Source: Parabacteroides gordonii MS-1 = DSM 23371 (GTDB taxonomy: Bacteria > Bacteroidota > Bacteroidia > Bacteroidales > Tannerellaceae). Taken from it: 64,000 bases of DNA. The position numbers and the translations under genes were made by a program. The stretch lies in assembly GCF_000969825.1 (NCBI RefSeq), contig NZ_KQ033919.1:1-64000 (forward strand), given 5' to 3'. Shown here one piece after another: positions 1 to 8,382 of this stretch (positions within the stretch are counted from its first letter, which is position 1; each line of letters begins with the position of its first letter). The notes below the pieces were generated by a model. That model made no database searches. It was given only the letters and a program-made list of their open reading frames with translations, and was not told the origin of the DNA.

Positions 1-24
1 GTACTAATAGCCCGAGACTTTCTA
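1..24 (+). rRNA. 23S rRNA, 3' end (partial)
   Basis: The window opens with GTACTAAT followed by about 15 bases, which is the conserved extreme 3' tail of bacterial 23S rRNA. The 5S gene follows after a spacer of about 110 bases, as expected in an rRNA operon. The exact 3' end is approximate, and the rest of the gene lies outside the window. Confidence 0.75.
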
Positions 25-136
25 TTTCCGGTAGGAAGGATTGATATATCAGCAGATGGCAAGTAGCAATACAGGCCATAAAGCGAAGGTTACTGATAAA
101 GTAGCGTTGTCCTAGGTCAAACATCTTAAAGAAATT

Positions 137-246
<110 letters not shown>

Positions 247-271
247 TAGAGTCAGAGACTCAAAACAAGGA

Positions 272-304
272 AAAGGGATCAATCGTAAGGTTGATCCCTT
301 TTTG
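272..304 (+). terminator. intrinsic terminator of the rRNA operon
   Basis: AAAGGGATCAA (272-282) pairs with TTGATCCCTTT (291-301) across an 8-base loop and runs into a T tract. It sits about 25 bases after the 5S gene on the same strand. Confidence 0.9.
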
Positions 305-344
305 CATTTATAGCTATTTGTAAATACATTATTTGTATTTGGTT

Positions 345-352
345 TATATTTG
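345..352 (+). promoter_or_regulatory. possible -7 element in the 302-585 non-coding stretch
   Basis: The gap between the rRNA terminator and the efflux operon is AT-rich and holds no credible gene. TATATTTG here fits the Bacteroidetes -7 form TAnnTTTG. The nearest TTTG (317-320) is 24 bases upstream, longer than the usual 19-21, and the implied leader would exceed 200 bases. It is a weak candidate for the efflux-operon promoter; nothing else stands out in this stretch. Confidence 0.25.
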
Positions 353-585
353 TTTTGTGGATTATATAACACTTGTCTGTGGAATAATTCCACAATACTC
401 ATTTTTGATAAAGAAGCTGTTCTATTTAACTGTTTATTTATTTGGTTAATATTTAGCTATATAGCGTTTTTTAACAATCTGTATTGAACAATGGTACGGT
501 TATTTCATTCTTAAGATATAGAGATAGAAGAATAGGTTATTTAAATGTCATTTATAGATATTAGAGAATGGTAGGAGAAAGATTG

Positions 586-1734
586 ATGAAAGGAGGGCTG
601 ATCTTAATTGCCCTTTTAATGTTGGTAACAGGATGTCGGAAGAAAGAAGAACCCTTGCGCCCTCTTGTTATAGTAGATAAGCCAAAGAAAGAAGATGTGC
701 AGATCTTTGGTGAATATGTAGGTCGAATCCGCGCAGCAAGCTATGTAGAGATACATGCACGTGTTGAAGGTTATCTGGAAAGAATGCTCTTTTTGGAAGG
801 AAAAGAGGTTAAACAGAACGAGCCTCTTTTTATAATAAACTCCGCACTTTATAAAGCACGTGTAGAAAAAGCAAAAGCACAACTGAAAAAGAATGAAGCC
901 CAGGCAGCGAAAGCCAAAAGGGATGTGGAACGTTTACAACCCTTATATGAACAACATGCCGCCAGTCAGCTGGATCTTGATAACGCATTAGCATCTCTGG
1001 ATGATTCGGAAGCTAATATTGCTATGAGTAAAGCTGATCTTGATCAGGCTCAACTGGAATTAGGATATACGACAGTTACCTCACCGATTGCGGGATATAT
1101 CAGTGAACGTTTTGTCGATGTCGGTGCTCTGGTGGGGCCCGGTGTCAATTCAAAACTGGCTGCTGTTGTAAAAAGCGATACGGTATTGGTAGACTTTAAA
1201 ATGACGGCATTGGATTATCTGCGTGCTGAACGTCGTAATATCAAATTTGGTGAACAGGATACAACCCGTTCCTGGCAACCGACCGTCACTGTAACCCTTG
1301 CCGATAATTCTGAATATCCGGTAAAGGGAATTGTTGATTTCGCTGATCCGATCGTAGACCCACAAACCGGAACTTTCGGTGTACGTGCAGAATTAGCTAA
1401 TCCGAATCAAAAATTACTTCCCGGACAGTTTACCCGCGTGAAACTATTATTAGATGTGCGTGAACATGCAATCGTTGTTCCCCGGAAAGCCATCTCCATT
1501 GAACAGGGTGGTGTCTTTATTTATATTATCCGTCGTGACAATGTAGCGGAGAAACGTTTTGTACAGACTGGGCCGGAAATAGGAAACAGCATTGTTATCG
1601 AGCGTGGTCTTGGTGAAAATGAATCTGTCGTTGTAGAAGGCTATCATAAGTTAGTTCCCGGTATGTTGGTACGTCCGGTTCAGGCTGGTGATGATAAAGC
1701 AGTCGAAGCATATAGAGAGGAGGCAGGCGAATGA
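586..1734 (+). CDS. RND efflux periplasmic adaptor lipoprotein (membrane fusion protein)
   Basis: Adaptor subunit of a tripartite multidrug exporter (AcrA/MexA family). It bridges the inner-membrane RND pump and the outer-membrane channel in the periplasm. Starting at 586, the protein opens with a short signal ending in LVTGC, so Cys17 is a lipobox cysteine and the protein should be lipid-anchored. An ATG at 568 is in frame, but the AGGAG between the two ATGs suits the 586 start. The order is typical: a barrel-sandwich half, an alpha-helical coiled-coil hairpin (about residues 85-150, rich in Ala/Lys/Glu/Gln), the second barrel-sandwich half with a TSPIAGYI-type motif, then beta-barrel and membrane-proximal domains. 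Length (382 aa) is normal. The stop overlaps the next start as ATGA, so the two genes are translationally coupled. Confidence 0.93.
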   Translation: MKGGLILIALLMLVTGCRKKEEPLRPLVIVDKPKKEDVQIFGEYVGRIRAASYVEIHARVEGYLERMLFLEGKEVKQNEPLFIINSALYKARVEKAKAQLKKNEAQAAKAKRDVERLQPLYEQHAASQLDLDNALASLDDSEANIAMSKADLDQAQLELGYTTVTSPIAGYISERFVDVGALVGPGVNSKLAAVVKSDTVLVDFKMTALDYLRAERRNIKFGEQDTTRSWQPTVTVTLADNSEYPVKGIVDFADPIVDPQTGTFGVRAELANPNQKLLPGQFTRVKLLLDVREHAIVVPRKAISIEQGGVFIYIIRRDNVAEKRFVQTGPEIGNSIVIERGLGENESVVVEGYHKLVPGMLVRPVQAGDDKAVEAYREEAGE

Positions 1735-4700
1735 AACCGGGATTCTTTATAGACCGTCCCGTATTCTCGACTGTACTTTCTTTATTAATTGTTATCGTCG
1801 GGATTATTGGATTGATGTTGTTGCCGGTGGATCAGTATCCGCAGATCACGCCGCCGGTCGTGAAGATCAGTGCCTCTTATCCGGGTGCCAGTGCGTTGAC
1901 GGTATCGCAGGCTGTAGCTACGCCGATCGAGCAGGAATTAAACGGGACTCCGGGTATGATCTATATGCAGAGTAGCAGTAGTAATTCGGGAGGTTTGACC
2001 ATTACGGTCACTTTCGATGTGTCGGCAGATGCCGACCTGGCTGCTGTAGAAATACAGAATCGTGTGAAACTGGCAGAATCGCGTCTTCCGTCCGATGTCG
2101 TACAGAACGGTATTACGGTGGAGAAGCAATCCGCCAGCCAGTTGATGACATTAAGTCTGAGTTCGGATGATCCGCGCTTTGATGAGATTTACCTGAGTAA
2201 CTTTGCTACGATCAATGTGCTCGATGTCCTTCGTCGTATTCCGGGAGTAGGACGTGTATCGAACATCGGTAGCCGTTATTATGGTATGCAGATATGGGTA
2301 TATCCCGATCGTCTTGCCAATATGGGACTGACGGTAAAAGATATACAGAATGCCCTGAAAGAGCAGAATAGTGAATCGGCAGCCGGAGAGTTGGGAAAAC
2401 AACCGGTTATAGATGTCGATGTCACCATACCTATTACAGCCCGTGGTCGTCTTTCGACAGTGAAAGAGTTTGAAGATATTGTCGTTCGTGCTAACCAGGA
2501 CGGTTCTATCGTCCGTTTGCGTGACGTGGCCCGTATTTCATTGGAGGCTTCTTCCTATTCTACTGAAAGTGGGATAAACGGAGAGAACGCTGCGATCCTC
2601 GGTATTTATATGTTGCCGGGAGCTAATGCGCTGGAAGTTGCCACCAATGTAAAGGAAGCGATGAAAGAAATCAGCCAGAACTTCCCGGAAGGATTGGAGT
2701 ATAAGTTTCCGTTCGATATGACGGAATATATTTCACAATCGATCCATGAGGTTTATAAGACTTTGTTTGAAGCCTTGTTCCTGGTAGTATTGGTAGTGTT
2801 CCTGTCATTGCAGAACTGGCGTGCCGCTTTGATCCCGACTATTGCCGTTCCCATTTCTCTGATCGGTACATTCGGATTCATGTTGATCATGGGATTCTCC
2901 TTGAATATGCTGACCTTGCTGGGATTGATCCTGGCTATCGGTATCGTGGTGGATGATGCTATTGTTGTCGTTGAAAATGTGGAGCGTGTTATGCATGAAG
3001 AAAAGCTGACACCCCGTGAAGCCACCCATAAGGCCATGCGTGAATTGACCGGCGCTTTGATCGCAACATCAATGGTACTGGCTGCCGTATTCGTTCCAGT
3101 AAGTTTCCTGAGCGGGATTACCGGTGCGTTGTATCGCCAGTTCTCTATAACGATTGTTGTTTCCGTATTGCTTTCAACAGTAGTCGCTTTGACCTTGAGT
3201 CCTGCTATGTGTGCCTTGATCTTGCGTCCGACCACCGGAAAGAAGAATTTCGTGTTCCGTAAAATCAATATCTGGCTGCATAAGGGAAATAATAAATATA
3301 TCCATTTGTTGTCAAGAGCTATTGGAAATCCTAAGCGGATACTGGCGGGCTTCGGTATGGTGCTGGTTTTCATCTTTGTACTGAACCGTTTTATTCCGAC
3401 CAGTTTTATCCCTGAAGAAGACCAGGGCTTTTTTACCGTGGAGTTAGTAATGCCCGAAGGAGCAACCCTTGAACGTACGCGTAAGGTGACCGACCGTGCC
3501 ATCGAGTTTTTGGAGAAACAACCGGCTGTAGCCTATGTGCAAAACGTAACCGGTAGCAGTACCCGTGTAGGAACATCACAAAGCCGTTCTACCCTTACCG
3601 TTATTCTGAAACCCTGGGAAGAACGTAAGTCTTCCGATATGGGAGTTGAAGATGTAATGGAAGTTGCCCGTAAGGAGTTTGAGTATTATCCTGAGATACT
3701 GGCTTATCTGAACCGTCCGCCTGTGATTCCCGGTCTGGGAGAAAGCGGTGGCTTGGAAATGCAATTGGAAGCCCGTGGGGAAGCCAGCTGGGAAAATCTG
3801 GTAAGTGCAACCGATACCTTCATGCTGTATGCATCGAAAGCACCGGAACTGACCGGTGTATCTTCTGCCTTGCAACCGCAGATCCCTCAGTTATATTTTG
3901 ATGTGGATCGCGACCGTGCTAAATTCCTGGGGATTCCTCTGACCGATATCTTTTCGACGATGAAAGCTTATCTGGGATCCGTCTATGTGAACGACTTCAA
4001 TATGTTCAACCGTATATATAAGGTATATATCCAGGCGGAAGCACCTTACCGTGCCACTCCTGAAAGCTTGGGCTTATTCTTTGTAAGAGCACAGAATGGT
4101 TCGATGGTTCCCTTGACCGCATTAGGAACGACAAGTTATACAACCGGGCCCGGTACGATCAAGAAGTTCAATATGTTCTCTACGGCTGCGATCAGTGCCG
4201 TGGCTGCTCCCGGATACAGTTCAGGAGAAGCGATGGCTGCTATGCAACAGATCGCCCGCGAACATCTGCCGGATAATATCGGTGTGGAATGGAGCGGATT
4301 GTCTTATCAGGAAAAGAAAGCCGGAGGGCAGACCGGTATGGTGCTTGCACTTGTTTTCCTGTTCGTCTTCCTATTCCTGGCAGCACAGTATGAAAGCTGG
4401 ATTGTACCGATTGCCGTATTGCTGTCGTTACCGGTTGCTGCCCTGGGAGCTTATCTGGGGATTTGGGCTACCGGATTACATAACGATATCTATTTCCAGA
4501 TCGGGCTTGTCACCCTGATAGGCTTGGCGGCAAAGAATGCGATTTTGATCGTGGAGTTTGCCAAGGTGCAGGTGGATGCGGGTGTCGACGTCATAAAAGC
4601 GGCCATTCATGCAGCCCAGATGCGTTTCCGTCCCATTTTGATGACTTCCCTGGCTTTTGTACTGGGTATGCTTCCAATGGTGTTGGCCAGCGGGCCGGGT

Positions 4701-6248
4701 TCGGCTTCCCGTCATAGTCTCGGAACCGGAGTCTTCTTTGGTATGCTGGTGGTTATTACCGTGGGGATTGTGCTGGTACCGTTCTTCTTTGTCTTTATCT
4801 ATAAAGTAAAGAAGGTATTGAAACTGGAACGCGTTAGCCGGATCATTCCGAAGGAGAAAATTCTCCGGAAAAGAAAGCTGTTCCTTTTTATTGCGGTTGT
4901 GACGGTTGCATTGGTATCGCTCTCTTCCTGTAAGTTGGGAGAGAAGTATGCCCGTCCGGAACTGGATCTTCCGGCTCAGTTTGAGGGAGAATCGGATACG
5001 CTTTCCGTGGAGAACATTCCCTGGGAAAGTTTGTATGCCGATACCACTTTGCAACGGCTGATAACAACGGCTCTGGAAAATAATAAAGATATGAAGATCG
5101 CAGCTGCCAAGATCAAAGAGATGATAGCCGCCAAACGTATCACTTTTGCCGAACAGTTCCCCGAAATCGGAGCACGTATATACGGACAGAAGGAGCGTTT
5201 GAATTATGGCGGTGATAATCCGAAGCCCGATCCTGAATATGGAGCAAAGCTGACTCTCTCGTGGGAACTCGACCTATGGGGAAACCTGCGTTGGGCAAAT
5301 GAAGCCGGGATCGCAGCTTACCTGCAATCGGTAGAGGCCCAGCGTGGCCTTCAACTGACTTTAGTCGCTGAAGTAGCTGCTGCTTATTATGAATTATGTG
5401 CCCTCGACCGGCAGTTGAATATCGTCCGTCAGACGTTGGAGGCCCGTCGTGAAGGTGTTCGTCTGGCTAAACTTCGCTTTGAAGGCGGGTTGACTTCCGA
5501 GACTTCTTACAACCAGGCATTAGTGGAATTGGCCCGTACGGAAACACTTGTCCCGTCATTGGAACGTCAGGTCAGGATAAAAGAAAATGATATATCCCTC
5601 TTGTTGGGCGAATATCCTGGCTATATTCCCCGTGGATTATCTCTTGGACAACAGCGCTTGCCCGATGCCTTACCGGTAGGGTTGCCGTCCGCTTTGCTGG
5701 AACGCCGTCCCGATATGCGGCAGGCCGAATTGAAGTTGCGTGAAGCTAATGCCAAGGTGGGAGTAGCCTATACTGACCTGTTCCCGAAGATCAGTCTGAC
5801 CGGCAACTTCGGGCTGGAAAGTGAAGAACTGGGCGACCTGCTGAAAAGCCCGGCGTGGTTCCTGGCAGGCGACCTGCTTCAACCGCTTTTTGCTATGGGT
5901 AAGAATAAGGCGAAGCTGAAAGCGTCCAAAGCCCGTTACGAACAGGAAGTGTACAGCTACCAGAAAAGTGTGATCGGTGCCTTTAAAGAGGTGAATGATG
6001 CGATCATAACTATCCGCAAAGCGAAAGAGATCCGTTTTGCACAGGAAAGGCTGGAAGCCGCTTCCGGCAAGTATCTGAAACTGGCGGAACTGCAATACAT
6101 CAACGGAGTAACTAATTATATCGATGTATTGGATGCCCAGCGTGGATATCTGGATGCCCAGATCAGCTTGAACAATGCTGTACTAAATGAATTACTGGCG
6201 GTTGTTTATCTGTATAAAGCTCTGGGAGGAGGATATGAAAGTAATTGA
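1731..6248 (+). CDS. RND multidrug efflux permease fused to a TolC/OprM-type outer-membrane factor
   Basis: A single 1505-residue reading frame. Residues 1 to about 1040 are a complete HAE1/AcrB-type pump. They include the twin Asp of TM4 in a VVDDAIVVVENVERV context and the TM10 Lys in GLAAKNAILIVEFAK, the proton-relay residues of this family. From about 1050 the chain carries RKRK, then a hydrophobic stretch ending in a perfect lipobox, LVSLSSC (Cys1067). After that comes a complete NodT/OprM-like outer-membrane factor of about 440 residues, with GLTSETSYNQA and LLERRPDMRQAE motifs and the C-terminal repeat (NYIDVLDAQRGYL). Normally these are two proteins, and the lipobox would be the factor's own signal peptide. 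No ATG, GTG or TTG in frame lies between the two parts. Internal initiation at a rare codon, or signal-peptidase II cleavage at Cys1067, would release a free lipoprotein. A frameshift artefact is unlikely because the frame is open throughout. Confidence 0.9.
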   Translation: MKPGFFIDRPVFSTVLSLLIVIVGIIGLMLLPVDQYPQITPPVVKISASYPGASALTVSQAVATPIEQELNGTPGMIYMQSSSSNSGGLTITVTFDVSADADLAAVEIQNRVKLAESRLPSDVVQNGITVEKQSASQLMTLSLSSDDPRFDEIYLSNFATINVLDVLRRIPGVGRVSNIGSRYYGMQIWVYPDRLANMGLTVKDIQNALKEQNSESAAGELGKQPVIDVDVTIPITARGRLSTVKEFEDIVVRANQDGSIVRLRDVARISLEASSYSTESGINGENAAILGIYMLPGANALEVATNVKEAMKEISQNFPEGLEYKFPFDMTEYISQSIHEVYKTLFEALFLVVLVVFLSLQNWRAALIPTIAVPISLIGTFGFMLIMGFSLNMLTLLGLILAIGIVVDDAIVVVENVERVMHEEKLTPREATHKAMRELTGALIATSMVLAAVFVPVSFLSGITGALYRQFSITIVVSVLLSTVVALTLSPAMCALILRPTTGKKNFVFRKINIWLHKGNNKYIHLLSRAIGNPKRILAGFGMVLVFIFVLNRFIPTSFIPEEDQGFFTVELVMPEGATLERTRKVTDRAIEFLEKQPAVAYVQNVTGSSTRVGTSQSRSTLTVILKPWEERKSSDMGVEDVMEVARKEFEYYPEILAYLNRPPVIPGLGESGGLEMQLEARGEASWENLVSATDTFMLYASKAPELTGVSSALQPQIPQLYFDVDRDRAKFLGIPLTDIFSTMKAYLGSVYVNDFNMFNRIYKVYIQAEAPYRATPESLGLFFVRAQNGSMVPLTALGTTSYTTGPGTIKKFNMFSTAAISAVAAPGYSSGEAMAAMQQIAREHLPDNIGVEWSGLSYQEKKAGGQTGMVLALVFLFVFLFLAAQYESWIVPIAVLLSLPVAALGAYLGIWATGLHNDIYFQIGLVTLIGLAAKNAILIVEFAKVQVDAGVDVIKAAIHAAQMRFRPILMTSLAFVLGMLPMVLASGPGSASRHSLGTGVFFGMLVVITVGIVLVPFFFVFIYKVKKVLKLERVSRIIPKEKILRKRKLFLFIAVVTVALVSLSSCKLGEKYARPELDLPAQFEGESDTLSVENIPWESLYADTTLQRLITTALENNKDMKIAAAKIKEMIAAKRITFAEQFPEIGARIYGQKERLNYGGDNPKPDPEYGAKLTLSWELDLWGNLRWANEAGIAAYLQSVEAQRGLQLTLVAEVAAAYYELCALDRQLNIVRQTLEARREGVRLAKLRFEGGLTSETSYNQALVELARTETLVPSLERQVRIKENDISLLLGEYPGYIPRGLSLGQQRLPDALPVGLPSALLERRPDMRQAELKLREANAKVGVAYTDLFPKISLTGNFGLESEELGDLLKSPAWFLAGDLLQPLFAMGKNKAKLKASKARYEQEVYSYQKSVIGAFKEVNDAIITIRKAKEIRFAQERLEAASGKYLKLAELQYINGVTNYIDVLDAQRGYLDAQISLNNAVLNELLAVVYLYKALGGGYESN

Positions 6249-6300
6249 TTAGTCCTTATGTACCTTATCCCCGTGCTCGACAGGGAGCCGCAAAAAAAGC

Positions 6301-6336
6301 AGGCCGTATCTTATAGTAAAATATAGGATACGGCCT
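6301..6336. terminator. bidirectional terminator between the efflux and fimbrillin operons
   Basis: AGGCCGTATC (6301-6310) pairs perfectly with GATACGGCCT (6327-6336) around a 16-base AT-rich loop. The left side has an A tract and the right side is T-rich. It lies between two convergent genes and can serve both. Confidence 0.8.
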
Positions 6337-6355
6337 GTATCTTTATGATCCCGTA

Positions 6356-7282
6356 TCAGGGTTGGGGATCTTCCTCGATATTACCCTGTGTCGTATCACC
6401 TTTTCCCCAATCGGAAACGGTAACATCACCCAGGGCTACACCTTCACCGGACAGACGGAGCTTCAGCGTGGTGTTCTTACCTTGCTGCAGGTTTATGGCA
6501 TCTGTTGGCTGATAAGTAAAGGTTTTATCCTTAACAGAGATAACGATAGTAATACCGTCTGTTTTCTGAATTGCCTGTTCCGGTAAAACTACGCTATAAA
6601 TAGTTCCGTTCACCTGTGGCTTAATATCTGTAATATTACCATCTACAGCTTTTGTTGTTGCCGGGATATCTTCGGATTTGGAGTAAGTTACCGTATAATC
6701 AGGTACAGCACCTCTGATCGTAACCGAGTTGATAGTGGCTTGTTCTATCGCTTTGGCGTTGACCTCGATAGTCAGCTTAGCCAGTACGTGCTTCATGTCG
6801 ATGTCAAGAGCGGTATATTTTGTCGCATCGCCGGCTTTTGCTATCTCTTTATAGGCAACCAGCAAGTCGGATTTTTTATAACCGGCAGTTGAGCTTTGAT
6901 CGGTTTCCACTTTTGTGGCAGTTGTCGGAGCTATAACGGGAGCGGTTGCGTAGAACGGGAGATTACCTGAGGCTGCGGAATGTAAATCACTCCACTTCAT
7001 TTTAGTTGTCCCCAAATCCCAGATCGTACCATCGTAGTGGAAATCGGCAGATTGGTTGTCGGTATTATTTCCGGCCGTGTTGTAATACAGATACAATTTG
7101 TCGCCGTCTTCCCCGTAGGCACTGCCGGCTCTGGTGATTACTTCGCCGCTTACGCTGGGGGCAATGGTTACATACTGGCTACTGATTGCAGGCACCGGAT
7201 CGTCTTCGTTACTGCATGAGGTGAATAAGAGGGCGCTTAACGCCAATGCGGCTGTGCCGCTTACTAAACTTCTTGTTTTCAT
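6356..7282 (-). CDS. fimbrillin-family lipoprotein (last gene of the operon)
   Basis: A 308-residue lipoprotein: signal peptide ending LLFTSC (Cys23), then a fimbrillin-like fold of the Mfa1/FimA type V pilin superfamily. A GEVITRA segment places Arg51 where Bacteroidales fimbrillins carry the basic residue cut by an arginine-specific protease during maturation. The C-terminal motif GDVTVSDWGKGD matches the GDVKVTNW of the upstream paralogue; in type V pilins this last strand takes part in polymerisation. The two neighbours share layout throughout (YLYYN near residue 65, HVLAKLTIEVN near 165, a VLPEQ/VLPAQ segment near 235, GKNTTLKL near 268), which points to a tandem duplication. The role as a pilus shaft or accessory subunit is inferred. 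Confidence 0.85.
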   Translation of the reverse strand: MKTRSLVSGTAALALSALLFTSCSNEDDPVPAISSQYVTIAPSVSGEVITRAGSAYGEDGDKLYLYYNTAGNNTDNQSADFHYDGTIWDLGTTKMKWSDLHSAASGNLPFYATAPVIAPTTATKVETDQSSTAGYKKSDLLVAYKEIAKAGDATKYTALDIDMKHVLAKLTIEVNAKAIEQATINSVTIRGAVPDYTVTYSKSEDIPATTKAVDGNITDIKPQVNGTIYSVVLPEQAIQKTDGITIVISVKDKTFTYQPTDAINLQQGKNTTLKLRLSGEGVALGDVTVSDWGKGDTTQGNIEEDPQP

Positions 7283-7338
7283 ACTGTTTAATATTATTGT
7301 ACTAGTGAATAATTTGTTTTGTATATCTATGGCCAGAG

Positions 7339-8325
7339 TTATTTGTCGAGAGATATATTACCGTCTGCCGAAACTTCATTCCAATTTGTCACTTTCACAT
7401 CCCCGAGTTCGAGCACTGTCCCGTTAACGGTAAGTGTCAGGATGGTGTTTTTGCCGTTGGCAAGTTTAGTTACAGTGAGCGGGTCCGGGTCCGGGGCATA
7501 CGTATATACAAGGTCTTCCGTGCTACCCGGACTACCAATCGTGATCGTTGTTTTTACCTTTGCCGCTGCGCTACTGATATCCTGTGCCGGAAGGATCACG
7601 GAATAAACATAGACCTTTCCGTTGCTTTCTGTACTTTCAGTGTGTGGGGTAAAGGTTGCATTTCTCGTTGAGCCGGTTGTTATCTTTGCCGGTGAATCTC
7701 CGGACAGTGTTCCTGTTCCTGTGTAAGTTACCGTATAATCCTTTATGGCGTTCTCCATAGAAACGCTCGTTTTGGAAATAGTGGTAGAAACTGCTCCCGT
7801 ATTCACCTTTACCGTCAATTTGGCAAGCATATGCTTGAATATAAGGGGCACTTTTGCCTGCCTGGTGTCCACCTCGCTGTAAGCCATCAACAGGTCGGCA
7901 TTGGCGAAGTTAGTATCGTTACTCTGATCTACTGCGACTCCTGTTAAAGTAGACACGTCTTTAGGAGAGACGGCGAAGAACGGATATTTGCCGGATACTG
8001 CTACGAGATCGTCCCAGAAGATACGATCCCCGGCATTTAAAAGCTCGTTGGCAGCATTCCACTTACCACCATTATACGTGTAAATTCCTTTTTCGCCGGT
8101 AGTGGTATTGCCACCGTTTTTGTAATACATGTAAATCTTCGTATCTGATGCCGGCTTGTAATCCAGATCCGCTTTGGTCGTCACCTCTCCGGTGATCGTG
8201 GCGGAGATACCTACCGGTTGCTTTTCCGGGGGGAAAACGTCGGTTTCACCCCCTACACAGGCTGTCAGTGCTGCCAAGCAGCAGCTAAGAGACAGGGCTA
8301 CGTTTGTGAGTTGTTTTGTTTTCAT
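7339..8325 (-). CDS. fimbrillin-family lipoprotein, paralogue of the downstream gene
   Basis: A 328-residue fimbrillin-like surface protein. The signal peptide ends LTAC (Cys23), followed by SATITGEVTTKA, with Lys51 at the position equivalent to the maturation Arg of fimbrillins. HMLAKLTVKVN, VILPAQDIS, GKNTILTLTVNG and a C-terminal GDVKVTNWNEV follow, each with a counterpart in the next gene. It is separated from that gene by 56 bases and from the upstream 401-residue gene by 57 bases. Likely one of the structural subunits of a type V (Mfa-like) pilus; whether it forms shaft or tip cannot be read from the sequence. Confidence 0.85.
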   Translation of the reverse strand: MKTKQLTNVALSLSCCLAALTACVGGETDVFPPEKQPVGISATITGEVTTKADLDYKPASDTKIYMYYKNGGNTTTGEKGIYTYNGGKWNAANELLNAGDRIFWDDLVAVSGKYPFFAVSPKDVSTLTGVAVDQSNDTNFANADLLMAYSEVDTRQAKVPLIFKHMLAKLTVKVNTGAVSTTISKTSVSMENAIKDYTVTYTGTGTLSGDSPAKITTGSTRNATFTPHTESTESNGKVYVYSVILPAQDISSAAAKVKTTITIGSPGSTEDLVYTYAPDPDPLTVTKLANGKNTILTLTVNGTVLELGDVKVTNWNEVSADGNISLDK

Positions 8326-8382
8326 GAGGATATTGTTTTAATTGTTTGTATTCTATTTGCTTATTTGTTTGTGAATAACCGC

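Noticed and set aside
2753-3502. A 249-codon minus-strand frame inside the RND permease
   Set aside because: It is antisense to highly conserved pump sequence, has an improbable composition and no start signal.
4195-4518. Plus-strand frame of 107 codons in another phase of the pump gene
   Set aside because: A shadow of the main frame, with many Trp/Cys/Arg codons typical of out-of-frame reading.
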